DNA of 64,000 nt from Arthrobacter sp. CAN_C5. GTDB lineage: Bacteria > Actinomycetota > Actinomycetes > Actinomycetales > Micrococcaceae. A program made the position numbers and the translations under genes. Location: NCBI RefSeq assembly GCF_017875735.1, contig NZ_JAGGMZ010000001.1, forward strand, positions 620,001 through 684,000. Reading direction: 5' to 3'. Below the pieces are notes generated by a model. It ran no database searches, was not told the origin of the DNA, and worked only from the letters and a program-made list of their open reading frames with translations. Below are positions 42,635 to 52,959 of the stretch, one piece after another. The stretch's first letter is position 1. Each line of letters opens with the position of its first letter.

Positions 42635-44602
42635 CTACTTCCTGAGGGACTGCGCGATCTGGGCCATGATCGTCGGGTCGGACAGGGTCGACGAGTCGCC
42701 GACCTCGCGGCCCTCGGCGACGTCCTTGAGCAGGCGGCGCATGATCTTGCCCGAGCGGGTTTTCGGCAGTTCCGGCACCACGAGGATGTTGCGTGGCTTG
42801 GCGATCGGACCGATCTCCTTGCCCACGTGGTTGCGCAGGGTGGTGACGATGTCGTCGTCGTCGACGGCGGAGCCACGCAGGATCACGAACGCCACCACTG
42901 CCTCACCGGTCATCTCATCGGACGCGCCCACGACGGCGGCCTCCGCCACCGAGGGGTGGCTTACCAGTGCCGATTCGATCTCCGTGGTCGAGAGCCGGTG
43001 ACCGGAGATGTTCATGACGTCGTCCACCCGGCCCAGCAGCCAGATGTCGCCGTCCTTGTCGCGTTTCGCGCCGTCGCCGGCGAAGTACATGTTGTCGAAG
43101 CGGGACCAGTAGGTGTCCTTGAACCTCTGCGGGTCGCCCCAGATGCCACGGAGCATTGACGGCCACGGTTCGCGGACCACCAGGTACCCGCCCGAACCGT
43201 TGGGGACCGACTGCCCCATCTCATCCACGACGTCCACCGAGATGCCCGGCACCGCCACCTGAGCGGAGCCCGGCTTGGTGTGGGTGACACCCGGCATCGG
43301 GGCGATCATGTGCGCGCCGGTCTCGGTCTGCCACCACGTATCCACGATCGGTGCGCTGCCGCCGCCGATCATTTCGCGGTACCACATCCACGCCTCGGGG
43401 TTAATGGGTTCGCCGACGGAGCCGAGGACCCGGATGGAGCTGAGGTCGTACTTCTTCGGGATGTCGCGGCCCCACTTCATGAAGGTCCGGATAGCTGTCG
43501 GCGCGGTGTACAGGATCGACACCTTGTATTTCTCGACCAACTCCCACCAGCGGCCCTGGTGCGGGGTGTCGGGTGTGCCCTCGTACATGAGCTGGGTGGC
43601 GCCGTTGACGAGCGGCGCATAGGCGACGTAGCTGTGCCCGGTGACCCAGCCGACGTCGGCCGTGCACCAGAACACGTCGGTCTCCGGCCGGAGGTCGAAC
43701 GTGTTCTTGTGGGTGAAGGCCGTCTGGGTCAGGTAACCGCCGGTGGTGTGCAGGATCCCCTTGGGCTTCCCGGTGGTACCCGAGGTGTACAGGATGAACA
43801 GCGGGTGCTCCGAGTCGTGGCCCTCTGCGGTGTGATCGGGGGAGGCGGTGCCGACGACGTCGTCCCACCACACATCCCGGCCCTCGGTCCACTCGACCGG
43901 CTCACCGTTGCGCTTGACGACCACCACGTTGGTGACCGTATGGCCCTCACGTTCCAGGGAGCCATCGACGGCGGGCTTCAGCGAGCTGGGCTTGCCGCGA
44001 CGGTAGGTGCCGTCCGCGGTGACCACCAGTTTTGCTTCCGCGTCGTCGATCCGGCTGCGGAGCGCGTCGGCGGAGAAGCCGCCGAAGACCACCGAGTGGA
44101 CGGCGCCGATCCGGGCGCAGGCGAGCATCGTGATGACTGCTTCGGGAATCATTGGCAGATACACCGCCACCCGGTCGCCTTTTTCCACGCCGAGCGACAG
44201 GAAGGCGTTGGAGGCCTTCTTGACCTCTTCGGTGAGCTCCGCATACGTGTAGGAGCGGGTGTCGCCCGGCTCGCCCTCAAAGTGGATGGCCACGCGGTCT
44301 CCGCGTCCCGCCTCGACGTGGCGGTCCAGCGCGTTGTAGGCGGCGTTGACCCGGCCACCGACAAACCACTTGGCGAACGGTGCGTCCGAGAAGTCGAGGG
44401 CTTCGGTGAAGTCCTCATCCCAGCTCAGTAGTGCCCTCGCCTGGGCGGCCCAGAACTCCGGGCCGGCCTTGCCCTCCTCGTACAGGGACGGCTGTGCCAC
44501 CGCGTTGGCGGCGAATTCCTCGGTCGGAGGGAAGCTGCGCTCCTCCAGGAGGAGGTTCTCGAATGCGTCGCCCTGGGTGGTGGTCTGGGTGTTCTCCGAC
44601 AT
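42635..44602 (-). CDS. acsA: Acetyl-CoA synthetase
   Basis: 655 residues; activates acetate with ATP to acetyl-AMP and then acetyl-CoA. Signatures: P-loop [20 protein letters not shown], the acetyl-pocket Trp region [16 protein letters not shown], hinge [17 protein letters not shown] and the C-terminal lysine motif [11 protein letters not shown], whose Lys is the known acetylation control site. ATG 44602 has AAGAAGGG upstream; the frame is open to 44665. Divergent from a repeat-containing membrane protein, with a Crp-type palindrome between them. Confidence 0.95.
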   Translation of the reverse strand: MSENTQTTTQGDAFENLLLEERSFPPTEEFAANAVAQPSLYEEGKAGPEFWAAQARALLSWDEDFTEALDFSDAPFAKWFVGGRVNAAYNALDRHVEAGRGDRVAIHFEGEPGDTRSYTYAELTEEVKKASNAFLSLGVEKGDRVAVYLPMIPEAVITMLACARIGAVHSVVFGGFSADALRSRIDDAEAKLVVTADGTYRRGKPSSLKPAVDGSLEREGHTVTNVVVVKRNGEPVEWTEGRDVWWDDVVGTASPDHTAEGHDSEHPLFILYTSGTTGKPKGILHTTGGYLTQTAFTHKNTFDLRPETDVFWCTADVGWVTGHSYVAYAPLVNGATQLMYEGTPDTPHQGRWWELVEKYKVSILYTAPTAIRTFMKWGRDIPKKYDLSSIRVLGSVGEPINPEAWMWYREMIGGGSAPIVDTWWQTETGAHMIAPMPGVTHTKPGSAQVAVPGISVDVVDEMGQSVPNGSGGYLVVREPWPSMLRGIWGDPQRFKDTYWSRFDNMYFAGDGAKRDKDGDIWLLGRVDDVMNISGHRLSTTEIESALVSHPSVAEAAVVGASDEMTGEAVVAFVILRGSAVDDDDIVTTLRNHVGKEIGPIAKPRNILVVPELPKTRSGKIMRRLLKDVAEGREVGDSSTLSDPTIMAQIAQSLRK

Positions 44603-44713
44603 GTTCTGCCCTTCTTCTGCCGATGATCTCTCTGGGGCGGTGAGCCAGACGGTTCGAACCGGCACGCCGCACCGCGATACTGCTGATCAGACTAACCGGG
44701 GATGCGGTGGAAA

Positions 44714-44729
44714 TGTGCGCGCGCTCACA
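44714..44729. promoter_or_regulatory. Candidate Crp/GlxR operator upstream of acsA
   Basis: TGTGCGCGCGCTCACA is an almost perfect TGTGA-N6-TCACA palindrome (one mismatch in the left half), 112 bases before the acsA ATG. A second half-site TGTGA is at 44738-44742. Crp control of acs is well known in several bacteria, so this is plausible. The remaining part of the 290-bp acsA/44893 gap shows no gene. Confidence 0.6.
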
Positions 44730-44892
44730 CTCCCAGATGTGAAAGGCAGAGATTCTGCGGTGAGCGGCGGGACGCGGGGTCGGCGCACCGCCGAATGGCT
44801 AGTGAAGGAGGGGTGGGGTGGCTAGGCTGGTGCGAGAAGAGAACGCTGGCGACTGCGGCCTGCCCGGCCGCCGCGACGAATGGAATTTCGAC

Positions 44893-46551
44893 ATGACAGA
44901 TCCGCAGACCGGCCGGAGTTCCGGCACCAGTGGCAGCACCCGCGTCGAGACCGGGAGGACCGGCGGCGAGGCGGTGGCGGGGCCGTTCACGCTCCGCGAA
45001 ACGGTGATCGGGGGGTCGGTCCTGGTCATCTTCATTGGCTCTGTTCTGCCCTTCTTCGAAGCCATGGGGCGGTTCGGCAACCTCTGGAACTCGTCCTCGC
45101 TGTTCTTCCTGGCCATTGGGATTGTGCTGCCGATCGCCACCGCAGGCCTGCTGACGGCTCGGCGGCTCGGCACGGACACGCGGGTCGGTTCCCTGTCGGT
45201 CGACCAGTTCGCCTCAGTGGTCGCCGTGCTGGCCACCGCCTTCTTCTTCCTGCAGACCGTCACCTCCTTCCATTACGGTCCCCTCATCTGCCTGATCGGT
45301 TCGCTCGGGATGCTGGCGGCGACGGTCGGTGGACCGCATCTGCCCGGTTTTGCGGTCGACTTCGCCGGTCGTCCGTCCGCCGAGGCCCATGTCATGGCGC
45401 GGAAGGTATTGCCGGCCAAGCCCAAAGCGCCCAAAGCACCGAAGGCACCCACGGACACGGCTACCCAGTCGGAATCGGCCGAAGAGGTCACCCAGTGGAG
45501 CGATGGAGCCGGAAGGACAGGTGCTGCCGCTGCTGCCGGCGCCGCCGCCGGGTCACCCGCGGGATCATCAGCGGAAGGCCGCCAGCCGGGGACCCCGAAG
45601 AAGCCCGGCAGTGCGCTGCGCAACAAGCTCGGGTTCGGAGCTGCTGCCAAAGCATCAGCCACGGATCCATCCCGCAGCACCCCCGACGCCCACCTCGACA
45701 GTTCGGTCGCTGCGGTTCCCGGGGTCCAGGACAAGGAAATTTCCGACGCCGACTCCTCGGGCTACCCCCGGTTCGCCGACGAGGACTTCGCCCCCTACGC
45801 CACGTCGGCCGATTCGGCGAAGTCGCCGGATTCAGTGAAGCTTGCCGGGGCGACGTCGTCCTCCGACAAAGAGGAACCAGCTCGTTCAGCAGCACCAGCC
45901 GGGACGGCCACTCCAACCGGGGCGGCCACCCCAACCGGACCGACGAATGCCGGAAACGATGACGCGGCCACTGCTCAGCGGGAATCCACCGAGCAGCGGG
46001 ACTCCACCGGGCAGCGGGACTCCACCGGGCAGCGGGACTCCACCGAACAGCGGGAATCCACCGGGGACCAGCGCGCAGAGCGCGACGCCGACCGGGGTAC
46101 CGGAACGAACGCCGGATCCCGCCCAGCGGAGCAGGCCTCGGCGGACACCGGCCGGCAGGACGCCGTCTCCGGCGGAACCGCCGGCGGATCCGCCGCCAGC
46201 ACCGGCGCTGCAGCCGGCGCTGCAGCAGCCGCTGGCACCGCCGCTGCAGCCGCAGCGACCACCGCGCAGCCGGTGGTGGAGCACCGCGGCAGCGGAAACC
46301 ACGAGTCCATCTCGGCCACCAAGTCGGAGGACGAGGGGCCCGTCGTCGAAGCGTTCTGGTTCGCGGTAGGAACCCCCCGCCCCGTGGTTGACGAGGCCTC
46401 AGGGGTGGAACTGTTCGTCCTGCGCCCGGGTGACTGGGAAGTGGGTATCGAGGATCGCGGTGAGGAATTCCTGGTACAGGACAAGCGCACCGGCCGTGTC
46501 GGAGTCATGCGGGACCTGAGCAACATCGAGCGCGCCCCGAGCGACGGCTAG
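44893..46551 (+). CDS. Four-helix membrane protein with long repetitive linker (unknown)
   Basis: 552 residues from ATG 44893; I do not recognise the family. Four membrane helices lie in the first 150 residues ([73 protein letters not shown]). They are followed by about 310 residues of Ala/Ser/Thr/Pro/Asp-rich linker with five QRDSTG-type repeats, then a compact C-terminal domain of about 70 residues ([51 protein letters not shown]). The C-terminal domain looks folded and beta-rich. Start codon evidence is weak. It is five bases upstream of nth and may be co-transcribed. Confidence 0.65.
   Translation: MTDPQTGRSSGTSGSTRVETGRTGGEAVAGPFTLRETVIGGSVLVIFIGSVLPFFEAMGRFGNLWNSSSLFFLAIGIVLPIATAGLLTARRLGTDTRVGSLSVDQFASVVAVLATAFFFLQTVTSFHYGPLICLIGSLGMLAATVGGPHLPGFAVDFAGRPSAEAHVMARKVLPAKPKAPKAPKAPTDTATQSESAEEVTQWSDGAGRTGAAAAAGAAAGSPAGSSAEGRQPGTPKKPGSALRNKLGFGAAAKASATDPSRSTPDAHLDSSVAAVPGVQDKEISDADSSGYPRFADEDFAPYATSADSAKSPDSVKLAGATSSSDKEEPARSAAPAGTATPTGAATPTGPTNAGNDDAATAQRESTEQRDSTGQRDSTGQRDSTEQRESTGDQRAERDADRGTGTNAGSRPAEQASADTGRQDAVSGGTAGGSAASTGAAAGAAAAAGTAAAAAATTAQPVVEHRGSGNHESISATKSEDEGPVVEAFWFAVGTPRPVVDEASGVELFVLRPGDWEVGIEDRGEEFLVQDKRTGRVGVMRDLSNIERAPSDG
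45976..46065. repeat. 18-bp tandem repeat (5 copies) in the linker of the 44893 gene
   Basis: Five head-to-tail units of CAGCGGGACTCCACCGGG (one to three substitutions) at 45976, 45994, 46012, 46030 and 46048. Each encodes QR(D/E)ST(G/E). In-frame copy-number change would alter only linker length. Confidence 0.95.
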
Positions 46552-46556
46552 GCGCG

Positions 46557-47363
46557 GTGGTCAGCAGGACTCCCGCGGTCGGGGCGGACCTTTCGCCGCT
46601 GGCGGTCAAGCGGCGCGCACGTCGGATCCACCGGCGGTTGGCGGAGGAATACCCGTACGCCGTCCCGGAGCTCGACTTCACGAACCCGTTCGAGTTACTC
46701 ATCGCGACAGTGCTCTCAGCCCAGACCACCGATGTGCGGGTGAACCTCACCACGCCCGCACTGTTCGCCCGTTACCCTGACGCGCGCAGCCTGGCGGAAG
46801 CCGACGAAACACTCCTGCAGGAGCTGATCAAGCCCACCGGGTTCTTCCGTGCCAAGGCGAGGAGTCTGCTGGCGCTGTCCACCCGGTTGGTCGACGAGTT
46901 TGATGGCGTCGTGCCGGCGCGGCTGGAGGATTTGGTAACTCTCCCCGGGGTGGGGCGGAAAACGGCGAATGTGGTGCTGGGCAATGCGTTCGGCATCCCG
47001 GGGATAACCGTCGATACCCATTTCGGGCGGCTGGCGCGGCGTTTCCGGTGGACCGATTCCGACGACGCCGTCAAGGTGGAGGCCGACGTCGCCCGCCTGT
47101 TCGAGCCGCAGGACTGGACCCAGTTGTCCCACCACGTGGTCTTCCACGGCCGGCGTGTCTGCCACGCACGGAAGCCCGCGTGCGGCGCCTGTCCGCTGGC
47201 GACGCTCTGCCCCGCCTACGGCGAGGGCGAGGTGGACCCGGTCAAGGCCACCAAAGCGCTTAAATACGAGTTGGCACCCGACAGGGAAGAATTGCTGCGC
47301 CTCATGAAGGATGGCGCAACGCGACGCGAACTGCAGGCCGCCGGCTACAGCCTCGGACCATGA
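46557..47363 (+). CDS. nth: Endonuclease III
   Basis: 268 residues; DNA glycosylase/AP lyase for oxidised pyrimidines. Helix-hairpin-helix [17 protein letters not shown] with catalytic Lys, the catalytic Asp in [12 protein letters not shown], and the [4Fe-4S] motif C-X6-C-X2-C-X5-C ([17 protein letters not shown]). Length includes the usual actinobacterial N- and C-terminal extensions. GTG start at 46557; overlaps the NUDIX gene by ATGA. Confidence 0.95.
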   Translation: MVSRTPAVGADLSPLAVKRRARRIHRRLAEEYPYAVPELDFTNPFELLIATVLSAQTTDVRVNLTTPALFARYPDARSLAEADETLLQELIKPTGFFRAKARSLLALSTRLVDEFDGVVPARLEDLVTLPGVGRKTANVVLGNAFGIPGITVDTHFGRLARRFRWTDSDDAVKVEADVARLFEPQDWTQLSHHVVFHGRRVCHARKPACGACPLATLCPAYGEGEVDPVKATKALKYELAPDREELLRLMKDGATRRELQAAGYSLGP

Positions 47364-48019
47364 GCGCCCGGGAACAACTGCTGGACCTCGCGGCACGGTC
47401 CACTGACCTGTGCGGGACTCTGCGCGGCGTCGACCCGGCGTCGGCGCGCCACGCTGCCGTCCTGATCCTGTTTGGTGCACTCGACGACCGGCCCGCGCAG
47501 TTCCAGGCGTCAGCCGTGCCGGAGGACCTCGACATCCTGCTGGTGTTGCGGTCCGGGTCGCTCACCGATCATCCCGGCCAGGTGGCTTTCCCCGGTGGAC
47601 GGATCGATGACGACGACGACGGCCCGGTTGCGGCAGCCCTCCGCGAGGCCCGGGAGGAAACCGGCGTCGACCCGGGCGGCATCGAAGTGCTCGGGCCGCT
47701 CCCGGAATCCGGGCTCCCGGTCAGCAATTTTCTGGTCACCCCGGTGCTGGCGTGGTGGACCCGGCAATCACCGGTCACCGCCGTCGACGAGGCGGAGTCC
47801 GAACACGTGTTCCGCCTCCCGGTCGCAGACCTTCTTGATCCTGCGGGTCGACGGTCGGTCGTCGGAAGCAGGAACGGCGTGAGGTGGACGACCCCGGCTT
47901 TTCTGGTCGGTGACGTCACGGTGTGGGGTTTCACCGCGATGCTGCTGGACGGCCTGTTCGATGACCTCGGGTGGACCATTCCCTGGGACGCCTCCGCCGT
48001 GATTCCGGCGCCGCTCTAA
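47360..48019 (+). CDS. NUDIX hydrolase, CoA-pyrophosphatase type
   Basis: 219 residues. [41 protein letters not shown] holds the upstream UPF0035-like motif (S-L[12 protein letters not shown]) and the Nudix box, as in CoA diphosphatases (NudL/NUDT7-like; Rv3672c in M. tuberculosis). Predicted to cleave CoA or acyl-CoA into 3',5'-ADP and phosphopantetheine. Coupled to nth by a four-base overlap, convergent with the polymerase gene. Confidence 0.88.
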   Translation: MSAREQLLDLAARSTDLCGTLRGVDPASARHAAVLILFGALDDRPAQFQASAVPEDLDILLVLRSGSLTDHPGQVAFPGGRIDDDDDGPVAAALREAREETGVDPGGIEVLGPLPESGLPVSNFLVTPVLAWWTRQSPVTAVDEAESEHVFRLPVADLLDPAGRRSVVGSRNGVRWTTPAFLVGDVTVWGFTAMLLDGLFDDLGWTIPWDASAVIPAPL

Positions 48020-48029
48020 CCAGGGGCTG

Positions 48030-49757
48030 TCACTTGGCATCGGCGTAGGAGTCCACCACCATCACGTTGACGGCGAACTCGATCGGGATGTCGCCGAACA
48101 TGAGCCGGGTCGCCGACTGGGCCGCCGCCGTCACGAGGCGGCAGACCTCGTCGACCTGTGCTTCGGGGATATGGAGCATCACCTCGTCGTGAAGGAAGAA
48201 CACCAGTTGGTCCACCGGAGCGGGCACTGCCGCCGCGCGCAGCTCGCGGCGGAGCTCGGCCAGCCAGCACAGCGCCCATTCCGCAGCGGTGGCCTGCACC
48301 ACGAAATTACGGGTGAACCGGCCGCGCGACCTGGCCAGGTTGTCCGCCCGGCGTTGCTCATCGGCGCTGGCGGTCTGCTGGGCGGCCACCCACGCATCCG
48401 TCGCGGGGGGACAGCCCCGGCCCAGATAACTGGTCACCACGCCGCCCGCTTCGCCAATGCGCGCTGCACCCTCCACCACCTGTATCGCCTGGGGGTAGGT
48501 GCGGGCCAGCTGCGGCATCAGACGTCCTGATTCGCCGGTGGTCGCTCCGTACATGGCCCCGAGCATGGCGAGTTTCGCCTTCGCCCGGTCGCCGAAGCCC
48601 TGCTCGGCAATCCCCTGATACAGGTCCTTCCCCCGGGCGGCCGTCGCCAGCGCCGAGTCGCGGCCCAGCGCGGCCAGTACCCGCGGTTCGAGCTGGGCGG
48701 CGTCGGCAACCACAAACCGGTGACCGGGGTCCGGGCGGACGGCGTCGCGGATCTGTTTGGGGATTTGTAGCGCCCCGCCGCCCCGTGAGGCCCACCGGCC
48801 GGACACCACGCCTCCGACGACGTACTCGGGCCGAAAGCGGCCGTCCTGTACCCAGGCGTCAAGCCAGGTCCAGCCATTGGCGGTCAGTAGTCGGGAGAGC
48901 TTCTTGTAGCGCAGCAGCGGTTCGATCGCGGGATGGTGGTGCTGCTCCAACTCCCAGGATTTGGTGCTGGTCACCTCGATGCCGGCCCGGTGGAGTGCCC
49001 GTAGCAGCTCCTGCGGTGAATCAGGGTTGAACCCGGGATTGTTCAGATGACCGCGCAACTCGCCCGCTATCCGCTCCAACTCGCGTGGTCGTGTGCCCTC
49101 GCGGGGTCGGGGACCCAGCTCGGATTCCAGCAGTTTTTCGTGCAGGTCGCGGCGCCAGGGGATCCCCGCCGCCTCCATCTCCGCGGCCAGCAGTGCACCG
49201 GCGGACTCGGCGGCGAGCAGCAACGCCAGCCGCTGGGGCTGGCTGCCGGTGGACACTGCCTGTTGTTGCTGGCGGAACTCTGCGAGGACAGCCTCGGGGC
49301 CGGGACCGCTGGGGGCGCTGGGTGTGTCGAAGAGGCTGAACTGGCCGGCCTGTTCAGGGAGCGGCGGAAGCTGCCGGGCGGGCTGCTGGTCCGGTGCGTC
49401 CGCTCGGTCCCGCAGGTCCGTCACGTAGGGCAGGTCGGCGCTGAAGCTGGAGTTGCGGAGGATCTCCCGGGACAGGCTCAGATCATGGCAGCGTTCAACA
49501 CTGATCCCCGCCGCCAGCAGGGCCGGGTACCAGGCGCGGGTGGACTCCCACACCCACCGCACGCTCTGTCCCTCGAAGTGGCGGACCGCCGCGGGGAAGT
49601 CGCCCTGTCCGACGGCGATTGCGTCACCCGCGGGGGCCCCTGTCCCATCGGCGGGTTGCAACACCGCCATCTGCACAGCTGACGCGGCTTCCGGAGGTCC
49701 CGGCGATGGGGCTGCCTCGGCCCCGCGAGGGGATGGGGCTGAGACAACTACATACAT
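48030..49757 (-). CDS. Family A DNA polymerase with 3'-5' exonuclease-like domain
   Basis: 575 residues; PolI-like but without a 5'-nuclease domain. Motif A: VVADAAQLEPRVLAALG (the usual DYSQIELRVLA is modified). Motif B: AKAKLAMLGAMYGATTGE. Motif C: FFLHDEVMLHIPE. The N-terminal 200 residues take the place of the proofreading domain, but the exonuclease DxE motifs are not obvious, so proofreading may be lost. The family is common in actinobacteria as an accessory polymerase beside the full-length PolA; role probably in repair. Confidence 0.82.
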   Translation of the reverse strand: MYVVVSAPSPRGAEAAPSPGPPEAASAVQMAVLQPADGTGAPAGDAIAVGQGDFPAAVRHFEGQSVRWVWESTRAWYPALLAAGISVERCHDLSLSREILRNSSFSADLPYVTDLRDRADAPDQQPARQLPPLPEQAGQFSLFDTPSAPSGPGPEAVLAEFRQQQQAVSTGSQPQRLALLLAAESAGALLAAEMEAAGIPWRRDLHEKLLESELGPRPREGTRPRELERIAGELRGHLNNPGFNPDSPQELLRALHRAGIEVTSTKSWELEQHHHPAIEPLLRYKKLSRLLTANGWTWLDAWVQDGRFRPEYVVGGVVSGRWASRGGGALQIPKQIRDAVRPDPGHRFVVADAAQLEPRVLAALGRDSALATAARGKDLYQGIAEQGFGDRAKAKLAMLGAMYGATTGESGRLMPQLARTYPQAIQVVEGAARIGEAGGVVTSYLGRGCPPATDAWVAAQQTASADEQRRADNLARSRGRFTRNFVVQATAAEWALCWLAELRRELRAAAVPAPVDQLVFFLHDEVMLHIPEAQVDEVCRLVTAAAQSATRLMFGDIPIEFAVNVMVVDSYADAK

Positions 49758-49907
49758 GGCTACATTCTCCCCTGCGAAGCCCTACCTCCTGCACAGGCAG
49801 GGGCAGCCGTTGGCACTCCTCCTCCACCGGATGCGACGTCGGACGCTTTGTCCACATTGGCAGTGAGCAGTCAGGGTAAGCGCTGCTTCCCGCGGCACGC
49901 TAAGGGC

Positions 49908-50990
49908 ATGACAACTGGCCAACCGTGGCTCCCGGCACCCGACGACGGGGGTGCGGCGCTTGTGACTGGCTCGCAACGCATCCGCGACGAGACGGCACGG
50001 GTGGCAGCTGCCGCGGGTCTTGAGCTGACGGTCACCGGGACGCTGTCTGAGGCACGGATGCAGCGGCCAGCAGTCCTGCTGGTGGGAACCGACATCGGCG
50101 CGACTGGGCCGACGTCGGACAGTGACCTGATCCTGGTGGGGCTGCAGGGAGAGGAGACCAGCGCGTGGGAAGTGGCGTCACGGATCTGCGCGTCACAGGT
50201 CGCACTGCTACCGGCCGCGGCACCTTGGCTGGCCGGGAGGTTCGCTGCACTACGGACCCGGGGTCCGGCAGGTCATCTGCTGGGAGTGCTGGGCAGCACG
50301 GGCGGGGCAGGGGCAAGTTCCCTCAGCTGCTGGCTGGCGCTCGCCGCCGCCCGCTCCGGCCGATCCACCCTGCTCCTCGATGGTGATCCGGGTGGGGGAG
50401 GGCTGGATCTGGCGCTGGGGGCCGGGCGGGGGCCGCGTGTGCGGTGGGAGGACCTGGGTGAAGTCAGCGGCACGCTCAATCCCGATCAGCTGGTCGGCGC
50501 CTTGCCCACGGTGTCGGGTGTCTCAATCCTGTCCATGAGCGGAGCCGGTGCAGCCGAGTCCGACATCCTTGCCTCCCCGGCCGCGCCGTCGGTGGTGGAT
50601 GCCGTCCGCACCGCCTTCACGCTGACCGTTGTCGATCTGCCGTCGGGCTGGCCGGCAGGCGGGCCGCTGCTGCAGGTCTGCGACGCGGTAGTGCTGCTGG
50701 TTCCGGGCCGTGCCAGATCAATTGCGGCAGCCCGCTCCCTGGCGCACCAGACCCAGCACCTGCCTGGCTCGGTAGTCGCCCGCGGCCCGCTGGTTTCGGG
50801 GCTGGACCCACACCGGGTGGCTGAGCTCACTGGGCTACCGCTGGCTGGCTACCTTCCCCAGCTGCGCGGCGTGTACACCGCCGAACATCAGGGGCGGCTG
50901 CTGGAACTCGGGTCCCAGCGGGCTCTCCGGCGGCTCACGTCCGCCCTCCTTGACTCGCTGCCGGACGTGGCTGGGCGGACACGGAGATGA
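49908..50990 (+). CDS. Septum-site-determining/TadZ-like protein Ssd
   Basis: 360 residues from ATG 49908. An N-terminal receiver-like region is followed by a MinD/ParA-type ATPase fold (GHLLGVLGSTGGAGASSLSCWLALAAA, then STLLLDGDPGGGGLDLALG and VVDLPSG). The deviant Walker A (KGGxGK(T/S) in MinD) reads TGGAGASS here, with both lysines absent, so ATP use is doubtful; degenerate P-loops are known in TadZ/Ssd proteins. First gene of the tad cluster, overlapping tadA by ATGA. Homologue of M. tuberculosis Rv3660c, which localises pilus machinery or affects septation. Confidence 0.85.
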   Translation: MTTGQPWLPAPDDGGAALVTGSQRIRDETARVAAAAGLELTVTGTLSEARMQRPAVLLVGTDIGATGPTSDSDLILVGLQGEETSAWEVASRICASQVALLPAAAPWLAGRFAALRTRGPAGHLLGVLGSTGGAGASSLSCWLALAAARSGRSTLLLDGDPGGGGLDLALGAGRGPRVRWEDLGEVSGTLNPDQLVGALPTVSGVSILSMSGAGAAESDILASPAAPSVVDAVRTAFTLTVVDLPSGWPAGGPLLQVCDAVVLLVPGRARSIAAARSLAHQTQHLPGSVVARGPLVSGLDPHRVAELTGLPLAGYLPQLRGVYTAEHQGRLLELGSQRALRRLTSALLDSLPDVAGRTRR

Positions 50991-52183
50991 GCGACCGGCC
51001 GGCGATCCGCCGTGGCGACCGCCTACCTGGCGACGTCGGAAGGTCAATGGTCAGCGAAGTGCGCCGGGCCGTCCTGGCGGATCAGCTCCCACTGACCGGT
51101 GCCCGCCTGGCAGCGGCGGTCCAGTCGACCGGCAAGCTGCTGGGGTCCGCGGGGACCCTCCGCACCGTGGACCGGGTGCAGGCCGAGCTGCAGGGTTTAG
51201 GGCCGTTGCAGCATCTTCTCGCTGACCCCATGGTCACCGACATCCTGGTCAACGGGCCCGACGAGGTGTGGGTGGACGGCGCCGACGGTCTGAGGCGTGC
51301 CGCGGTGAGCTTCGACGCGGACGCCGAGGTACGGTCGCTGGCCGTTCGACTCATTTCGGCGGGTGGGCGGCGGCTCGACGACGGCAACCCCTGCGCCGAC
51401 GTCCGGTTCAGGACGTTCCGGGTGCACGCTGTCCTCACCCCCGTCTCCAATCGCGGAACGCTGCTGTCCATCCGCATCCAGCGCCCCCGCGAGTTCACTC
51501 TGGGGGAGCTGACCCGGTCCGGCACCCTCGAGACGGAAATGTCGGAGGTGCTGCGCGCGGTGGTGGAACAGCGCCTCAACTTTCTGATCAGCGGCGCCAC
51601 CGGCACCGGCAAGACCACCCTTCTGTCGACTCTGCTGGCGCTGAGCGCCCCTACCGAACGGCTGATCACCGTCGAGGATTCGGCGGAGTTGACCCCGCGG
51701 CATCCCCACACGGTGCCGCTGCAGTGTCGTCACGGCAATGTGGAGGGCGCCGGAACCGTGGACCTGGCAGAGCTGGTCCGGCAGGCGCTCCGGATGCGAC
51801 CGGACCGGTTGATTGTCGGCGAGTGCCGTGGAGCCGAGGTCCGGGAACTGCTGGCCGCGATGAATACCGGCCATTCGGGAGCCGGCGGAACGATTCACTC
51901 CAACTCGGCTGAAACAGTCCCGGGGCGTCTGACGGCGCTGGGATCGCTGGCGGGATTGAGCCGCGAAGCCGTCACCCTGCAGGCGGCCAGTGCCCTCGAC
52001 GTCGTCGTGCATCTGGTCCGCACCATCAGTGGCCGCCGGGTCGCAGCAATCGGCCTCGTGGAACTGGACGAGGCGAGCCACCTGGTGGTGCGGCCGGCTC
52101 TGCTCCGGAGTGCCGGCGGGTGCGACAGGGCACCCGGCTGGCCCCGGCTGGAAAACCTGCTCGGGCACGGGCCGTCCCGATGA
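50987..52183 (+). CDS. tadA: Tad pilus assembly ATPase TadA (CpaF)
   Basis: 398 residues of the secretion-ATPase (VirB11/CpaF) family. Walker A ISGATGTGKTTLLS, Asp box VEDSAELTPRHPH, Walker B MRPDRLIVGECRGAE and His box NTGHSGAGGTIHSN are all present. It powers assembly of the Flp/Tad-type pilus from the cytoplasmic face. Overlaps ssd and tadB by ATGA on each side. Confidence 0.94.
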   Translation: MSDRPAIRRGDRLPGDVGRSMVSEVRRAVLADQLPLTGARLAAAVQSTGKLLGSAGTLRTVDRVQAELQGLGPLQHLLADPMVTDILVNGPDEVWVDGADGLRRAAVSFDADAEVRSLAVRLISAGGRRLDDGNPCADVRFRTFRVHAVLTPVSNRGTLLSIRIQRPREFTLGELTRSGTLETEMSEVLRAVVEQRLNFLISGATGTGKTTLLSTLLALSAPTERLITVEDSAELTPRHPHTVPLQCRHGNVEGAGTVDLAELVRQALRMRPDRLIVGECRGAEVRELLAAMNTGHSGAGGTIHSNSAETVPGRLTALGSLAGLSREAVTLQAASALDVVVHLVRTISGRRVAAIGLVELDEASHLVVRPALLRSAGGCDRAPGWPRLENLLGHGPSR

Positions 52184-52959
52184 CCGGGACCATGGTCGGC
52201 GCTCTCCTGTTGGCGAGCTTCCTGATCCTTGCCCTCCCCTCCGACGGTGGCGACGGTCTGGTTCCTCGGCGGACCAGCGGGGTCATCGGCTGGAGGCGCT
52301 CCGCGCGGCCAGCCGCCGTCGATCCGGCAGAGTTGCCGTTGTTCGTGCATCAACTCACCACCCTGCTGCAGGTCGGGAGGTCACCGCACCAACTGTGGCA
52401 GGACATTGCCCTGCTCTACCCGGCGACCGACGACGGCAACGGGCGAAGGGCTGCAGCCGGCTTCGCCCACTTCGCGGCACCCGTGCTGAGGGCCGCCCAG
52501 CAGGCGGCAGCCATCGGCGCGGGTGTCCCGGAGGTGCTTCGGACCGCGGCCGCCGAGCCACCCAGGTCCAGCGGCTTCAGGCCAGGCCGGGCGCGAACGC
52601 CACCCTCGGTGTGCGCCGGCCTATGGCGGGATTTGGCAGTGTGTCTGGAGGTTTCAGAACGGAGCGGCGCACCGCTGACCGAGGTCCTCAGTCGATACGC
52701 GTCCCAGCTCGACCTTGCACTCGACTCGGCATCAGCCCGTGCGACCGCCCTGGCGGGTCCGACGGCGACGGCCAGGTTGCTCGGTTGGCTACCCATGGTC
52801 GGACTCGGGCTGGGCTATCTGACCGGGCTTCAGCCGCTCGCCGTCCTCTTTGGATCGGCTGCCGGGGTAACGGTGTTGTGTGCGGGAGTCTTGCTGATGC
52901 TGCTGGGGCGGTTCTGGTCCGGACGGCTGGTCGCCGCGGCCGGAAAGGAGTCGGGATGA
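52180..52959 (+). CDS. tadB: Tad pilus inner-membrane platform protein TadB
   Basis: 259 residues. T2SSF-type platform protein: N-terminal helix, cytoplasmic four-helix domain (LPLFVHQLTTLLQVGRSPHQLW, VCLEVSERSGAPLTEVLSRYA) and C-terminal membrane helices (LLGWLPMVGLGLGYLTGL, VTVLCAGVLLMLLGRFW). ATG overlaps the tadA stop. Forms the membrane base with TadC. Sequence is diverged, as is usual for actinobacterial members. Confidence 0.85.
   Translation: MTGTMVGALLLASFLILALPSDGGDGLVPRRTSGVIGWRRSARPAAVDPAELPLFVHQLTTLLQVGRSPHQLWQDIALLYPATDDGNGRRAAAGFAHFAAPVLRAAQQAAAIGAGVPEVLRTAAAEPPRSSGFRPGRARTPPSVCAGLWRDLAVCLEVSERSGAPLTEVLSRYASQLDLALDSASARATALAGPTATARLLGWLPMVGLGLGYLTGLQPLAVLFGSAAGVTVLCAGVLLMLLGRFWSGRLVAAAGKESG

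Noticed and set aside
44702-44896. 64-aa open frame in the acsA divergent region
   Set aside because: Arg/Cys-rich, no ribosome site, and it overlaps the Crp-type palindrome; likely non-coding.
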